Shown: positions 12,158-25,063 of the stretch, piece by piece
Layout of the letters: every line of letters starts with the position of its first letter
Position numbering within the stretch: the first letter of the stretch is position 1
Assembly (NCBI GenBank): GCA_032622095.1
Contig: CP136061.1
Coordinates: 63,989,127 to 64,053,126 of the forward strand
Length of the DNA stretch: 64,000 nt
Origin: Siphonodentalium dalli
Lineage: Eukaryota > Mollusca > Scaphopoda > Gadilida > Siphonodentaliidae
Direction: 5' to 3'
Notes under the pieces: generated by a model
Told to the model about the DNA's origin: nothing
The model's database searches: none
What the model saw: the letters and a program-made list of their open reading frames with translations, nothing else
Position numbers and translations under genes: made by a program

Positions 12158-15022
12158 TTGTCTATAAGTTTAACAAAGAATGGATAGTTTTGTTTCTGTC
12201 CAAATATATATATATTTTTTAAAAACACATATTTTTTCATGAAAAATACCTAAAATTTCGCCCGTACATAACATGCGATAACTGTTAAGCGAAATAGACG
12301 AGGACTCCGAATGTGCATTCAAAAACTGAAACAATCACTATGCTATATGATGTACTAAGACTCGATCTGAAATTCCAATCTGTGTAGTGGAGATATTACG
12401 TAATGTTTCCCCGACCCCGAAATTCCCGATTTTTCAAAAAATGACAAAAAAATATTATTTTGGTAAAATATTATAGACCAATATGTATGTTTTACGAATC
12501 GTCTTCGTAAGTATATATATAATGTGTATACAAACCAGAAAGTAAAAACTTTAGGAATATATATTTTAGGGTTTTTTTCCAATCATAAATGCCTACAAGT
12601 TAAAATTGTGCAGCCGACATTACCATCAAAATTGATCAAATATACTATAACTTGCCAATATTTATACCATGTTAATTGGGTGATGCATCAGCACTCACTA
12701 TGACTCATAACCATGCCTTAAATAACCGAGAAGGTATCCACTTCCTATCTCCTCCACATTTTAATTATGTTGACATGATACTAATGGTATGTGATATAGG
12801 GTACATGTATCACGATCATACTACATCATACACTGTGCTCGATTATCACTGATTTTCAATGTCACTATCCTCATCATCTCTGTAAGACACATCGAGGTCA
12901 CAATCCATTAGGAAACCCTGTATATCATGAGGGAATGCCTTTTAGATCCATTTAATTTGGAAATCTACTGTCCAACCATTATTGTACAAAGGGGTATTCC
13001 AAATGCATCGTGTCTGATAATCGCCAAATTCTTGCAACACTGTTTGCACAGAGACTGTGTAACTTCAATGATGCATGACATGGTGGTAACAATGAAATGT
13101 CCAGAGCCTTGTTTTGGCCCAAACAATTTCTTTCAAATAGTTGCTTTCGAGCATCATGGACAATTTTGTGGCGACACCAATACAGTAAATATACGTATTC
13201 CTCAAACTCTTCTGCAACCTCACTTTCAAGAGTCCACTATGATCCCAACGTAATAAATGTCCCAATAGACTTGTCATATTTGTCCAATATCTTCCAGCAA
13301 ACACTTTTCCCTTTACGAAAGAACGACGAGATGTAGTCATTTCCAGTAAATGCATGGAATCATATCCAAGCCTTCATGTTATCTTTGTTCAAATCTATAT
13401 CACCAAGCATGATAGCCTTGCGATGTATCCCGCTCCCAGAATCAAGGTAAACCTGATCCACCCTTCCAAGCACACATTTCTTGTCAGGAAATAACTCTAG
13501 GGCATGTATGCAATGCAAAATTAATTTTGTGTCACCTTTCTCCTGGTTACTGAATACAAGAGTTTCTTCTACTGTCACCACCAACGAGTTTATGCGCATG
13601 TAATTGTTTTCTGTAGAAATATATATTTCTTTCCAACGAAGAATATCTAGGGCCTTACATTGGTTGCCAACTATAACTTCCTGGATCAAAGAGATTAAAC
13701 GTTGTTTATTTTCACCATTTATCAGAAAATCATTAGAATCTTTGACTGTGGTGAACTGTGTAACTTTGTCACCCCTTTTATTTCTTTAGCTGATTTGATC
13801 GATTGCTCTTGGTGTGTATTGACAACAATGTCCACCCTTGTGTAACCCAAACGCAGTAACTACAAGTTCTTCATATGTATCGGCCAATTCAACGAGCATG
13901 TGGATACATGCTATCATGTCAACAATAAATGTTGAAACACTAGTTTTACAAGGTAGTGACTTTTGGGTGTAGAATAGGTGTCTGTGAATAAGACAGAATT
14001 GTATTTTGTAGTTAACTTTTGGCAATAATTATGTGTTAGCAAGGCTAAGTGGAACGGGCATAAAGGGTATATGAGAGCTTCATCAAAAGCTATAACTTGA
14101 TCAGACTTCGCTGAGGCAGACAGCAACACCCCATATAATATTCCTAGTGGCTTCGATGCCCCGCGACTCCTATTTACTCTTGCAAATAATTTCAAGTTTG
14201 TTCTAGAAATTGGGTCATGGAAACTTCCATTTGCATTCTTGAGACAATCTTGTTTGAAAAAGTTGTATGCTTCCGGTCCAATTTTTGTTATCGATGCAAT
14301 GTCCTAAATGATTTGCTACCCGTATAGGCCAGAATATTATGCAGACTGAGGCCCAAGAGAAAATGTTTTGCGGTAATGACTTGCGTATGATTAGGAAGGA
14401 TGGCAAAGTAAACATTTAGTTTTTATTTTATTTTATTCAATATTTTTTAAATTAGGCATGTCATTTACTGATGCATTTGGGCTATACATGTTATTGAGAT
14501 TGTGAAATTACGATGCATTATACAGCAATACGGTAGGAATTTGGTTTGAATGGTTGAAAACCCATAAAACTCGAGTTTTTTTCTCCAAATAATTAGTCAT
14601 ATATCCCTAAAGTATGTACGATGAGGATTGTTTACACTCCAATGCATCAATTTACGAATGTGATTCGTAAAAACATATCCAGTGGTCCAATATTCTGCCA
14701 AGAACTTCACTTATTGTAATTTTTTTTTAAATCTCGAAAAATTGGGAATTTTGGGGTAGGGGAAATATTACGTAATATCTCAACTAAATGGATGCGAATT
14801 ACACATTGGGTCCAAGTACATATTATAGCATAATCTTTTTGTCAGTTTTGTAATGCACATTCAGAGTGTTAGCCTATTTTGTTTAGAAGTTATCGCATCT
14901 TATGTATGGGCAAACTTTTTTTATTTTTGATATTTTTAATGGAAGAAATACGATTTGTTAGCAAAAAATATATTTTTCCCAACATAAAACTATCCGTTAT
15001 TTATTGAACTGATAGACAAGAG
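12158..15022 (-). mobile_element. Inverted-repeat DNA transposon carrying a broken gene
   Basis: Imperfect inverted repeats of about 430-450 bp bound this 2.9-kb unit: left about 12158-12590, right about 14580-15022. Pairs include acttgtctat near 12159 against the complement near 15015, acataacatgcgataact against agttatcgcatcttatgt, gagatattacgtaat against attacgtaatatctc, and a tacgaatcNNNttcgtaa motif in both. Between them lies one gene, broken, on the minus strand. The arms are diverged, so the insertion is old. Exact termini and target duplication are not resolved. Confidence 0.72.
12846..14312 (-). pseudogene. Broken gene of the invertebrate ADT/LPPC uncharacterised protein family
   Basis: On the minus strand, pieces appear in family order: GPEAYNFFKQ and DPISRTNLKLF near 14300-14200, FDEALIYPL near 14080, STFIVDMIACIHML and YTPRAIDQIS near 13920-13790, EKGDTKLILHCIHAL near 13540, GNDYISSFFRKGK near 13330, LPPCHASLKLHSLCANS near 13060, and an acidic C-terminus (YRDDEDSDIENQ) ending at a stop at 12846-12848. 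Breaks include a TAG at 13237-13239, a TAA at 12979-12981, and at least two frameshifts around 13360 and 14000. I recognise this as a family found in many copies in marine invertebrate genomes and usually annotated as uncharacterised. The order of motifs is convincing. Biochemical function is not established from sequence. Confidence 0.7.
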
Positions 15023-15328
15023 CGTGTAGAAGTATAGAACTTTCATGGTACCGCAAAATGTCTATAGTTGACTTTGAATTATAATAGACCATTCTATGAT
15101 CAAGCAAATAATGTCGATATATTCTGGTCTTACCAAATGCAAACGCAATAAAATGAATACGTTCACATTGTGTAATCGATCAGAGGACGACCCATTCTAA
15201 TTTCAAACCAACTCAAGAAATCTTATGAAAATTAATGTTAGGAATTAACAAGAAAAATTTAAATTTAATTGACCATAGAACAAATGTTTGATAATTGAGA
15301 GACTACATTACTCACAGTAACAGTTAAG
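15023..15328. other. No gene recognised
   Basis: AT-rich spacer between the inverted-repeat transposon and the hAT remnant. Confidence 0.6.
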
Positions 15329-16715
15329 TCACATTAACTTCCAGAACAGACGCTTCTTTGTAGTTTCCTCGTCCGTCTCAGCTTTTCGCTTCTTCACGCG
15401 AGTGTCATCAGCAGAGTGGTGTTTTCTCAGCCAAGTTATTGCGTATTTTTCTGGACTCCAATTTTCGATCGGTGGCCCATTCAACTTTAGGAACATTAAC
15501 CCAGAAACATTCTCAACGAGCAGGCGATTCCTCAACATAGTACATGTAAAGTTCATTTGGCTGAATCCTCTCTCACATTCAGCTGAAGATATTGGAATGA
15601 CCTGGACGCATTTCAGCAAAGGTGCAAGATCTTCAGGTACACGTCGGCCATTATTTTCTACGAATGTTTTGTACGCATCGACAATAGAACTACTGGCTAA
15701 ACGAAAACGGCTGCATAGAGATCTGATGTCATCCACTCCGATTCCGTCTTCAATATCAACGGGCCAGTATTCCGGGTGCAACATCTTGATTTCACCAAGA
15801 AGATTGTCATACTCGGTGACCTTCCGCTGCCCAGACGACGCAGTTGTAGCGAATAGGCTATCTTGGAGTTCACTTATGAGCTGATCAATCAACTTTTCTT
15901 GATCAATTCTGACTAACTTGGCGTTTGAAACTAGATTTATGCTTGCAAAGTAACCACTCTTTATAGCCTCGTTAGCTGTCATCGCTTTTGTTCCAGTGTT
16001 AGTTTTGAGTAACTCAATTGCTCGTATCGTGCGTCGCACACATTTGTCCATCTTGACTATGTCCATATCCCTCTTTTGGAGTAGTTCACAGAGCTCCGAT
16101 AGTTCGAACAAGAGGTCATACATAGATGCTAAATCCATTAAGAACTCAGGTGATCTAAGACGTCTTCAGAGACCCTCAAATTATGCGGATGATTTTGTAT
16201 TTGCAGCAGCTTTCTATTCGAAGTGTTTGTAGAGTGACTCGTAATTGTTCCATACAGCAGAAACAGTTATAAAACTACTCGCCACCCAACGTGTGCTTTA
16301 GAATGTTCCAATTTTCAGGAGCTGTGATTCTAGATTCAGTGCAATCTCTTTCAGTTCCCTCTGATTTTTGGGCGACTGGCTATACACGTTGTGGAGTTTT
16401 TCTATAAATATTTTGAAATGCGATACACCATTGAGTTTGGATACTGAATCTCCAACAGCTAGTTCCAGTCGGTGGCTGAGACAATGCCATGTGATGATGT
16501 TCGGGAAGTCCTTGCGAAGTAACTCCATTACACCAGAGTTTTTCCCAGTCAATGCACTGGCGCCATCGCTTGTGAAACCTATGAGGTGGTCACTTAAATA
16601 GAGTTTATCAAATCCAAATTTGTTCAAACATGACAATAAATGTGAGTAAATATCATCAGCGTTCTCACCATCACATAGTTCCCTTAAGTCTAGAAATACA
16701 AGTGCACCGCTGGGC
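15329..16715 (-). pseudogene. hAT-family transposase, catalytic middle and C-terminal dimerisation region (broken)
   Basis: The minus-strand frame shows GALVFLDLRELCDGENADD at its start, then GFTSDGASALTGKNSGV and WHCLSHRLELAV (the hAT catalytic core), then RWVASSFITVSAVWNN, and finally SSAECERGFSQMN and RNRLLVENVSGLMFLKLNG, the hAT C-terminal dimerisation domain as in KIAA1586/ZNF862-like proteins. The frame is continuous except for four in-frame stops between 16139 and 16300, which split it into a 112- and a 269-codon block. The 5' side stops abruptly near 16715. The missing N-terminal part lies at 24437-25044 on the same strand, beyond nested insertions. It is not functional as it stands. 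Confidence 0.9.
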
Positions 16716-16859
16716 GGAGGTAACGCCCCCGACTGTACAATCAGAGAGGATTTTTCTTATTTTTGTGCAAATACTTATTAAATGGCACTTTGTAAAGTTA
16801 TGTTATTCATGAGTATTTAGTACGAATGTTGTTCTATATTAGCTTCAAATTTGGTCTGG

Positions 16860-17500
16860 TGCCACAAAAATAGAAGGAAAAATGAATTTTCTAAAAAAAA
16901 AACTGAATTTTTTAAGTTGAAAAAGGGTCATAACTCTCACAAAAATTATCCGATTAAACCGAAATTTGACCTTGACCTGTATTGCGATATTGGTAATACA
17001 CAAAAAACGGGTTTTGCAAATAAACAATCCAAAATCAAGTTATCATCTGGAAACCAAAAAAAGTAGCAGAAAACCTGAATTTTCTAAGTCCAAAAAGGGG
17101 CGTGACTCTGGAAAAAATGGGCGGACGAAACCACGGCTATGGGGAAATCTTGTCCCCCCGGCTGGTCTATTGGCATACCAAAGATCAACTGAATTGAATT
17201 AGCGAAACCAAAGTTATGAGTTGAAACGTTCGTATGCCACAGAAAACTTAATTTTCTAAGTCCAAAAAGGGGCGTAACTCTGGAAAAAATGGGCGGACGA
17301 AACCGCAGTTATGGGGAAATCTTGTCCCCCCGGCTGGTCTATTAGCATACCAAAGATCAACTGAATTGAGTTAGCGAAACCAAAGTTATGAGTTGAAACG
17401 TTCGTACGGACGGACGCTAAGACAGACGGAAGGACGGACGGACGGACAGAGGGCTCCACTATATACCCCCAAATCTCCATCGGAGATCGGGGGCATAATA
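16860..17500. repeat. About three copies of a 172-bp repeat ending in a GGAC microsatellite
   Basis: Copies starting at aattttctaag near 17078 and 17250 are about 95% alike (gggcggacgaaacc, gttatgagttgaaacgttcg); a more diverged copy starts near 16880. The run ends with (ggac)n near 17408-17450 and tatacccccaaatctccatc. This ending is typical of a tandem-repeat-type mobile element of marine invertebrates. The element sits in the gap that splits the hAT gene. Confidence 0.8.
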
Positions 17501-17595
17501 AATTGTGGGTCACCAGAATCAAATTCGGCCTTCAGGTGAACAATCATAGTAGATTTCTGGGATATTGTAGTTGAATTGATAGTTTTCCCTTGTTA

Positions 17596-20500
17596 GTCCA
17601 GGAGATATTGGTCGACCTCTGCACCCCCCCCCCAGGACTTAACTTCACCCCACTAATTTTCTTCCTTAAGGTCTCCTCTAATTTTTTTCACTTGTTAACA
17701 AGAAAAAAAAGTGGCCGCAGAGACTCCAGACAAGATGGCGTCCATCATGGCGGCCATTTTTTTTAAATGCACCAGGTCTCTTTGATCGCCATTATAGTAA
17801 AGATGATAGCACATACGGTCTTGTTTTCCTCTCGATTCGTTATGCTAATATACAACCCTTACAAATTAGCCAAAAATCCGACACCAGAATCCAATATGGC
17901 GGCCAAGATGGCCGCCGAAAGGTGAAAATATGCTATTTTTCTGACATGTTACCACCTTTCGTTTGTCTCTGTGGGAAAATGTTAGAATTTTTGCGTCATG
18001 TTATACATTTATCATATAGAGGAGTCATTGGCGAACACATGGGGACCATAATATGCATTCATTCCGGGATATTTTTGTCCGATATCACGTTTTCCCAAAT
18101 GCCGGTATCATAGGTCAAAGCCTAATCTCCGTTAATAACGTGATGTTATGTTTCGAATCAATGAATGTTATTGCTATTATAACAACACCCATGCATATAT
18201 ATTTGCAGGAGATACTCGAGCTAGGATTCCTCTTATACCTGAGTTGAGGAATTTTTACCCAAATCCAAGATGGCGGCCAAAATGGCCACCAAAAATTAAA
18301 AAATCGCCGAAAATCGCTGATTTTAACATCAGTGAGCATTATTGTCATGACAACTCCACACCTGCTTACTATTGTAAGTTGGGAACACTTAGGCGAAGAA
18401 CTTTCCTTGTACCATATCCAAATAAAAGTCCCCCAAATCCAAAATGGCGCCCACAATGGCGGACAGATTTTGAAAAATCACCGAAATTCCCTCATATTCA
18501 CATCATTGGGCATTATTGTCGAGACAACTCCATCCATGCGTACAGTTGAGTTGGAAATACTGAGGTGAAGTAATTACCTTACATCTCATGCAAGAAATGG
18601 TTTCCCAAATCAAAGATGGCGGCCAAAATGGCGACTGAAATTTGAAAACACGCCTACATTCCTTTACTTTCTTAGGATGGGCGTTATTGTTTCGCGATTT
18701 CTACCCACCATTACATGTTGATATTATGAATTATCCATTAGGGTTTGGCAAGTGATACCCACAGTCAATATAGCGGCCAAACTGGCGGGCAGAAATTGAA
18801 AAGAAGCCGATATTATCACATACTAATTTCAACTTTTTGTCATAATATTAATTTGTATAAACGAAACGGTACATAATATAAGCCATATGCCTATATTAGT
18901 TCCAATGTAAGTCGTAGCCTTATGGTGGATGAAAACCCACAATCGCAACGTGGCATTTCAAAATCCATTCTCCACTATAGGTGCGCCGAATAGTCATATT
19001 ATGACTTCCAAGAATCAAAACAACAGTACCTGAGCTTAATCTGAATTGCCACATTCAGCATTATCTAGACTCGTTTCCGTCTCTTCGTCAGATTAATCTA
19101 TCTCACTCACAACAACAGTTCACTACTCTTCTTTGTAGGAGTGTGCCACTAATCGGAATGTTTCAAACAATACATATGCCGGTGTCCAGCTCACGTGTTG
19201 GTTTCGAAAGCTTGGAATTCTTAGCGAGCTTCATTCGTGGTATAGCTTATGGTATAATTCAGATGCTACATATGGGGTATATGCGTCATCTTGTGCGATA
19301 CACTATAAAGGTATTCGGTCGATGCGTATACTAGCTTTCAGAAGGACCTATCTATCTGCGTATTGTCAGCTTTGGTGACCTAATGGGGATAACAACGTGT
19401 ACACCTGATGATCTTCCCAAAACAGCCATTTCTCAATATATGGTTCATCAATTCACATACTCATCTAATGCATTGACGTACCCGGACAACTTCTGTATAT
19501 GTCTTCGAATGTTGAAAGCCCGACATTTGACGGATGCATTTCTGCTAAGGCGTAGAAGACTATAATGCATAATATACCCAAACTCCTTGAACATGGTCAT
19601 AAGAACAAGCTTGTTGGCGTCCAGCAATCGTCTCACCGAACAGATCCAAGCAGATGATAACAATACACACGGTGCTAGTTTGTGAGTATGTGTCATGATA
19701 GTGGAAATGAAATTGGACCATGACTGCACCGCCCCTTATTTTGTTATGTTTTAGATTCAGACAGGATCTCGTGTGTGGCTTTGCTTTCCTTGTATGCTAA
19801 GATTGTATGTTCCCATCCGTTTGGAAGCCGTTCTTAAACAACTGGACCAGGAGGAGTATGCCATTGGCTACTGTTGTATAAGCCCCACCAAGACTCGGGT
19901 GTAGTCTTAAAGGCGATACCTTTGATAGTTGGTTGATATGTCATACTCACGCTGGGTGGTATGGTTCAAGAAAGTACAAATGCCATCAACAAAAGGGTAA
20001 AATGTTCAACGCGAAGAACATCCAGAGGAATGTTACATTGGTGAGCTCTTGCATTCAGTTCAACAAACGTTGGTACACCAAGTGATTTCTTGGTAACACC
20101 AATGCGACCATTTTCCTGCATGAGACATTAACTACTATATTCTAAAGTTATATATAAACCTATATGATCATAAAGGTCGCGTTCCCCAACGGCCACAGCC
20201 ATTGCCATCGAGACTGTAAATTGTTCTTTAAATACATAGTGAAATTAATGCACCACAGTTCCTGACATTTTCTTGAATAATACCGCCCACATACTGACAC
20301 TAACCCCGAGAGAGGATGACAAAACACGCATCATTCATGCTATAAAGACATTAGCCTTTAGTCCAATCGACTGTTTTGAGGGAGGCTAGCATATTATTAT
20401 CAAGACAAAAGTGTACGTAGTTGAATCAAAAAGGCTTCGAAATGGATGTGGAAATACAATCTTACCACACCAAATAAAACCGACACGCATGACATTCGAT

Positions 20501-22533
20501 ATCTTAAACATGCACCAGGTGCAGGGGTGGTGTATACAGTGGCCCATTTCATTCCCACTATCATGGCGCATGTCCACAAACTAGCACCGCGAGCATTGTT
20601 CTTCTCTGCTGGGAGATATTCGACGAGACAACTGCGGGGCGTCACACAGTTTGCTTCGGATAATGGTCAAGAAGTGTTGGTAGTCTGTACACTAGGGTCT
20701 TCTCCTTAGCAGATAGACATCTGTCCAAGGGAATGAGACAGCTAGCAACCTTCGAAACACTGTCGAAGTTGTCCACATATGCCAATGCGTTCGCTGAGTT
20801 TGTGAGTTGACGAACCATCTATTGAGAAGTGACTAGCTAACTGGTTCGCCAGGTGTACATGTCGTTATCCCATGGGATATGAGACACATACATAGAGATG
20901 ACCTTCTGTAAGCCACCGGGAAATGAATTGTTTGAAACGTATGATTAGAGGGACCCTACTCCCAGGAAGTGGTGAATACTTTGTCGGTGTGAGCGACCTA
21001 GATTTATCAGACAAAGAAATGGAAGCTGGTCCAGATAATTATGGACGTGACGTGGCAAATCAGAATCTGTTATCAGGTAATTGTTCTGATATAACTATTC
21101 GGCGCACCTACGCTTACGGCCATTATCGATGCTTAGTGGAGACTGGATTTCGAAATGCCACATCGCGATATTAATTGTGGTGTTTCATCTTTCCAGAAGG
21201 ATACGAGCTATGTTATGCGTTTTGATACCTTTAAGTTGAACTAGTAGATGGTTTATGTACAGTTTCGTCCATACATACCGATATTATGACAAAAAGTTGA
21301 AATTAATATGTGAAAATATCGATTCCTTTTCAATTTCTAGCCGCCAATTTAGCAGCGATCTTGGCTGTGAGTATCAATTGCCAAACCCTAATGAATACTT
21401 CATGTCACTATTCCATATCAACATGTAATGGTGGATAGAAATCGCGAAACAATAACGCCCATCGTAAGAAAGTAAAGGAATGTAGACTTGTTTTCAAATT
21501 TCGGTCGCCATTTTGGCCGCCATCTTCGATTTGGAAAACAATTTCTTGCATGAGATGTAATGTAATTACTTCACCTCAGTATTTCCAACTCAATTGTAAG
21601 CATGGGTGGAGTTGTCTCGCCCAATGATGTGAATATGAGGGAATTTCGGTGATTATTCAAAATCTGTCCGCCATTGTGGGCGCCATTTTGGATTTGGGAG
21701 ACTTTTATTTGGACATGGTACAAGGAAAGTTCTTCGCCTAAGTGTTCCCAACTTACAATAGTAAACAGGTGTGGGGTTATCATGACAATAATGCTCACTG
21801 ATGTTAAAATCAGCGATTTTCGGCAATTTATTATTTCTGGTGGCCATTTTGGCCGCCATCTTGGATTTGGGTTAATATTCCTCAACTCATGTATAAGAGA
21901 AATCCTAGCTCGAGTATCTCCTGTAAATATATCTGCATGTGTGTTGTTATAATAGCAATAACATTCATTGATTCGAAACATAACATCACGTTATTAACGG
22001 AGATTAGGCTTTGACCTATGATACCGGCATTTGGGGAAAACGTGATATCGGACAAAAATATCCCGGAATGAATGCATATTATGGTCCCCATGTGTTCGCC
22101 AATGACTCCTCTATATGATAAATGTATAACATGACGCAAAAAGTATAACATTTTCCCACAGAGACAAACGAAATGTGGTAACATGTCAGAAAAATAGCAT
22201 ATTTTCACATTTCGGCGGCCATCTTGGCCGCCATATTGGATTCTGGTGTCGGATTTTTGGCTAATTTGTAAGGGTTGTATATTAGCATAACGAATCGAGC
22301 GGAAAACAAGACCGTATGTGCTATCATATTTACTATAATGGCGATCAAAGAGACCTGGTGCATTTAAAAAAAATGGCCGCCATGATGGACGCCATCTTGT
22401 CTGGAGTCTCTGCGGCCACTTTTTTTTCTTGTTAACAAGTGAAAAAAATTAGAGGAGACCTTAAGGAAGAAAATTAGTGGGGTGAAGTTAAGTCCTGGGG
22501 GGGGGTGCAGAGGTCGACCAATATCTCCTGGAC
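17596..22533. mobile_element. Foldback element 2: 4.9-kb near-continuous palindrome
   Basis: The left arm (17596 to about 19995) and right arm (about 20265 to 22533) are inverted copies; the outer 1.3 kb of each is highly similar and the inner part more diverged. The ends begin gtccaggagatattggtcga, and TA lies outside both (17594-17595 and 22534-22535). Arms contain tandem units of about 187 bp with aagatggcggcc boxes. Mirror-image frames (plus 18148-18549, minus 21571-21981; minus 19448-19729, plus 20446-20709) are consequences of the symmetry. Inner frames share HKLAP, but no known domain is recognised. Confidence 0.9.
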
Positions 22534-24436
22534 TATGTGCGAACGGATTGATTTGCACAAATTTGTGCGCATATCTTGAGCAATGTGGTTAACTATATTG
22601 ACAGCTGAAAATTTCGAGTGTAACCCTACACCCACTTGAGCTCCATTCATATTTTGCAAATAAATCAAACCTTGGAAGTCACTGTACGGCCTGTCGTTTT
22701 TGGCAATGTAATATGCGGATCGAACAGGGGGGGGGGCCGAATTTTTTTTACGAGACATCAGGTGGGGGGGGGGGGGGGGTGGGTGGGTACCTGAGGCCGG
22801 AAACAGTTTTTGACCACCTTTTTTGCATTTTTTTTTCATTGACATATTTTCAACTGTTTTAAACATATTTGTTTATTTGTTGTGGCTTGTTGCAATATGA
22901 GAAGCACTAATACATTCAATATTGTTATAATTACCCCCATAACTTGATATAAAATGGAAAAATAGTGAATATTGTGGGGGTGGGTCCCAAAATTTTCATT
23001 GATTTTTTTTGCGCGCAATTTTTTTTTATTGTGTCTGTTTCAGCTTGCTTGGCAGTTTTTATATTGAAATTGTCTAGTTCACGGTGTAGATCAATAAAAA
23101 AAATACCTCAGATAGCTCTAGGGTAGGGTGAACTTAATGCAGTCTGACAATATCAGCTAACAACTCATGACAGAATATTACAATAATTCTTATACTTTAC
23201 TCATACAGTTAGTTGATGCATGAGTGTAATGTATGAACTAAATATTTGTATCAGTGTTTGTATACTAAATTGATTTTTAAATATACTTTTGTCAAATAAT
23301 TATTTGAATTGTCAAATTATTTGTTTCAGTGTTGTTGACAACCATCAATAAGTAAATAAGTAGACATGAAATAAAGTTTTAATAACATTTATTGAAAGAA
23401 ACAAAAATATAACCTTCCTTGGATAGTCTTCTGAAAAGTATAAAAATATTATTTAAATAGATGTGAAGAGGGGCCAGGACACATTACCGTTTTGTTCACT
23501 TGTAATTATTATATCCCATAATTACCTGCATATACTAGTATGTAAATGACACTTAATGTCTAATTCAGGCTAATTTGAAAATTATCAAAGAAGAAAAATT
23601 AATTTACTTAATTATTGTATATTTATAAGATGATGTGCATGCAAGGAGGTCTAGTTTGAAGGCACACATAAAGGTCATGTACAGAATGTGTGTGAATTTC
23701 TTATTGCACATGAACTCCATCCAGTACATGACCGAAGTTCAGTTCTGATTGTCCAAATGAATCTCAGTAATATACATCTGTGTATATGGATTTGGCACTA
23801 AATTGACCATCAACGTTCAAACTCAAAGGGTTAAGCATTATTTTAGGCCTAGTTCTAACTCGTAATGCGAGGTCGGGTCGGTGGTCATGCAGGCATACAT
23901 AAAAGTTAATTCGTACACTGGTTCATATGCACATTTTCCTTTTTGGTATTACTATAGGCTCTAGGCCTACTAGTTGATGCTGGTTGATGTATAAATTTAA
24001 GTTTGTGTAATTTTTTATTCTACTGTAGGCCCTAACACTGGCCCTAGTTATTTTTTGTTGTCATTCCAGGGGATTCAACATATTTTTCATCTACTCACCA
24101 GCTGTACTCACACAGATGAATAGGCTGGGTTATAAATTTACCAATATAATCACATAATATTCTACCTTTGTTGATTGCTTAGAGTTCAATTTTGCACATG
24201 TTTGTTAACAGAAAGTAACATTTAATTTGGTCTTTCAAAGAAGGGACCAATATAGAGTGGTTGGTCGTTTTTACAGAGGGGACCAACATAAAGCTTTGAT
24301 GATTTGGGGTGGGTGTCTAAAATTTTTATGAAAAAAAAATGCAAGAAAGGGTGGGTGGGTGGGTGTAAAAAAATGGAAATGTAAAAAAAAGACCCCCACG
24401 TCTCGCAACTTTTTGTTACGCCCCCCCCCCCCCCCC
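22534..24436. other. AT-rich region with G-runs, no gene recognised
   Basis: A run of 12 G near 22724 and a 17-G run followed by gggtgggtgggtacc at 22766-22790 stand out. Another G/C run at 24421-24436 marks the edge of the hAT N-terminal remnant. Between 23000 and 24200 I see only AT-rich sequence. Confidence 0.6.
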
Positions 24437-25044
24437 CTGGATTGCATGACATTTTCCGTTGATAACAGTTGTTTCCTTTGTAGTCTATCTACACTGTTCG
24501 TGATAACGTCGCGATCCTTTTGGAGAAGGAGGTCAGAATCATTCTTTTGGGCATCAGAATTGACATGCTTATATATTTTCTTCCTCAGTGATGACAACTC
24601 TGACTCACGAAATTTACCATTAGCTTCGATTGAGATTTCTCGCCATTCCTTGCTTAGAACTACACCCTGCGTCTTATTTGGGCCAAGATCCTTTACATCT
24701 ACACATGTTTGGCATCCTAATTTTCCATCCTTGCATATTAACCAAGGGAATATCTCTTTCTTGGATTTCCACATCTCATCTGACCACAATATTGGTTTCA
24801 CGAGCACAATCGTGACAGTGCCATTGTCAATGTCATTGGTGGCGCTGAGTTTTGAATTCTACTTATCGTCGTGATCGGCAAAGTTTTCCAGTGGTACCGT
24901 TGTCTCCCCGTTCGAACAGCTGTCCACTTCAGTCGATTTATTTGTATTTTGTTTCGTGAAAAACGACGACAAGTTACTCTGACGAGACATTATAATAGTA
25001 TTGTTGTGAATATGCTGAGAAACACCGCTCGTGCCGGTATACAA
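24437..25044 (-). pseudogene. hAT-family transposase, N-terminal part (broken)
   Basis: The minus-strand frame begins with SRQSNLSSFFTKQN, a start typical of KIAA1586/ZMYM-like hAT proteins, and continues to FPWLICKDGKLGCQTC (a zinc-binding N-terminal region) and ESELSSLRKKIYKH. One in-frame TAG at 24859-24861 separates the first 61 codons from the rest. The frame ends in a poly-G run (complement of 24421-24436), where foreign sequence begins. Its continuation is at 15329-16715 on the same strand. The first part of the catalytic domain was not found and may be deleted. Confidence 0.75.
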
Positions 25045-25063
25045 CGTATGTTCGGGTTGCTCG

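Noticed and set aside
18148-21981. Paired frames at 18148-18549 (plus) and 21571-21981 (minus) as a gene pair
   Set aside because: They are mirror images in a palindrome and contain tandem ATGGC-box units.
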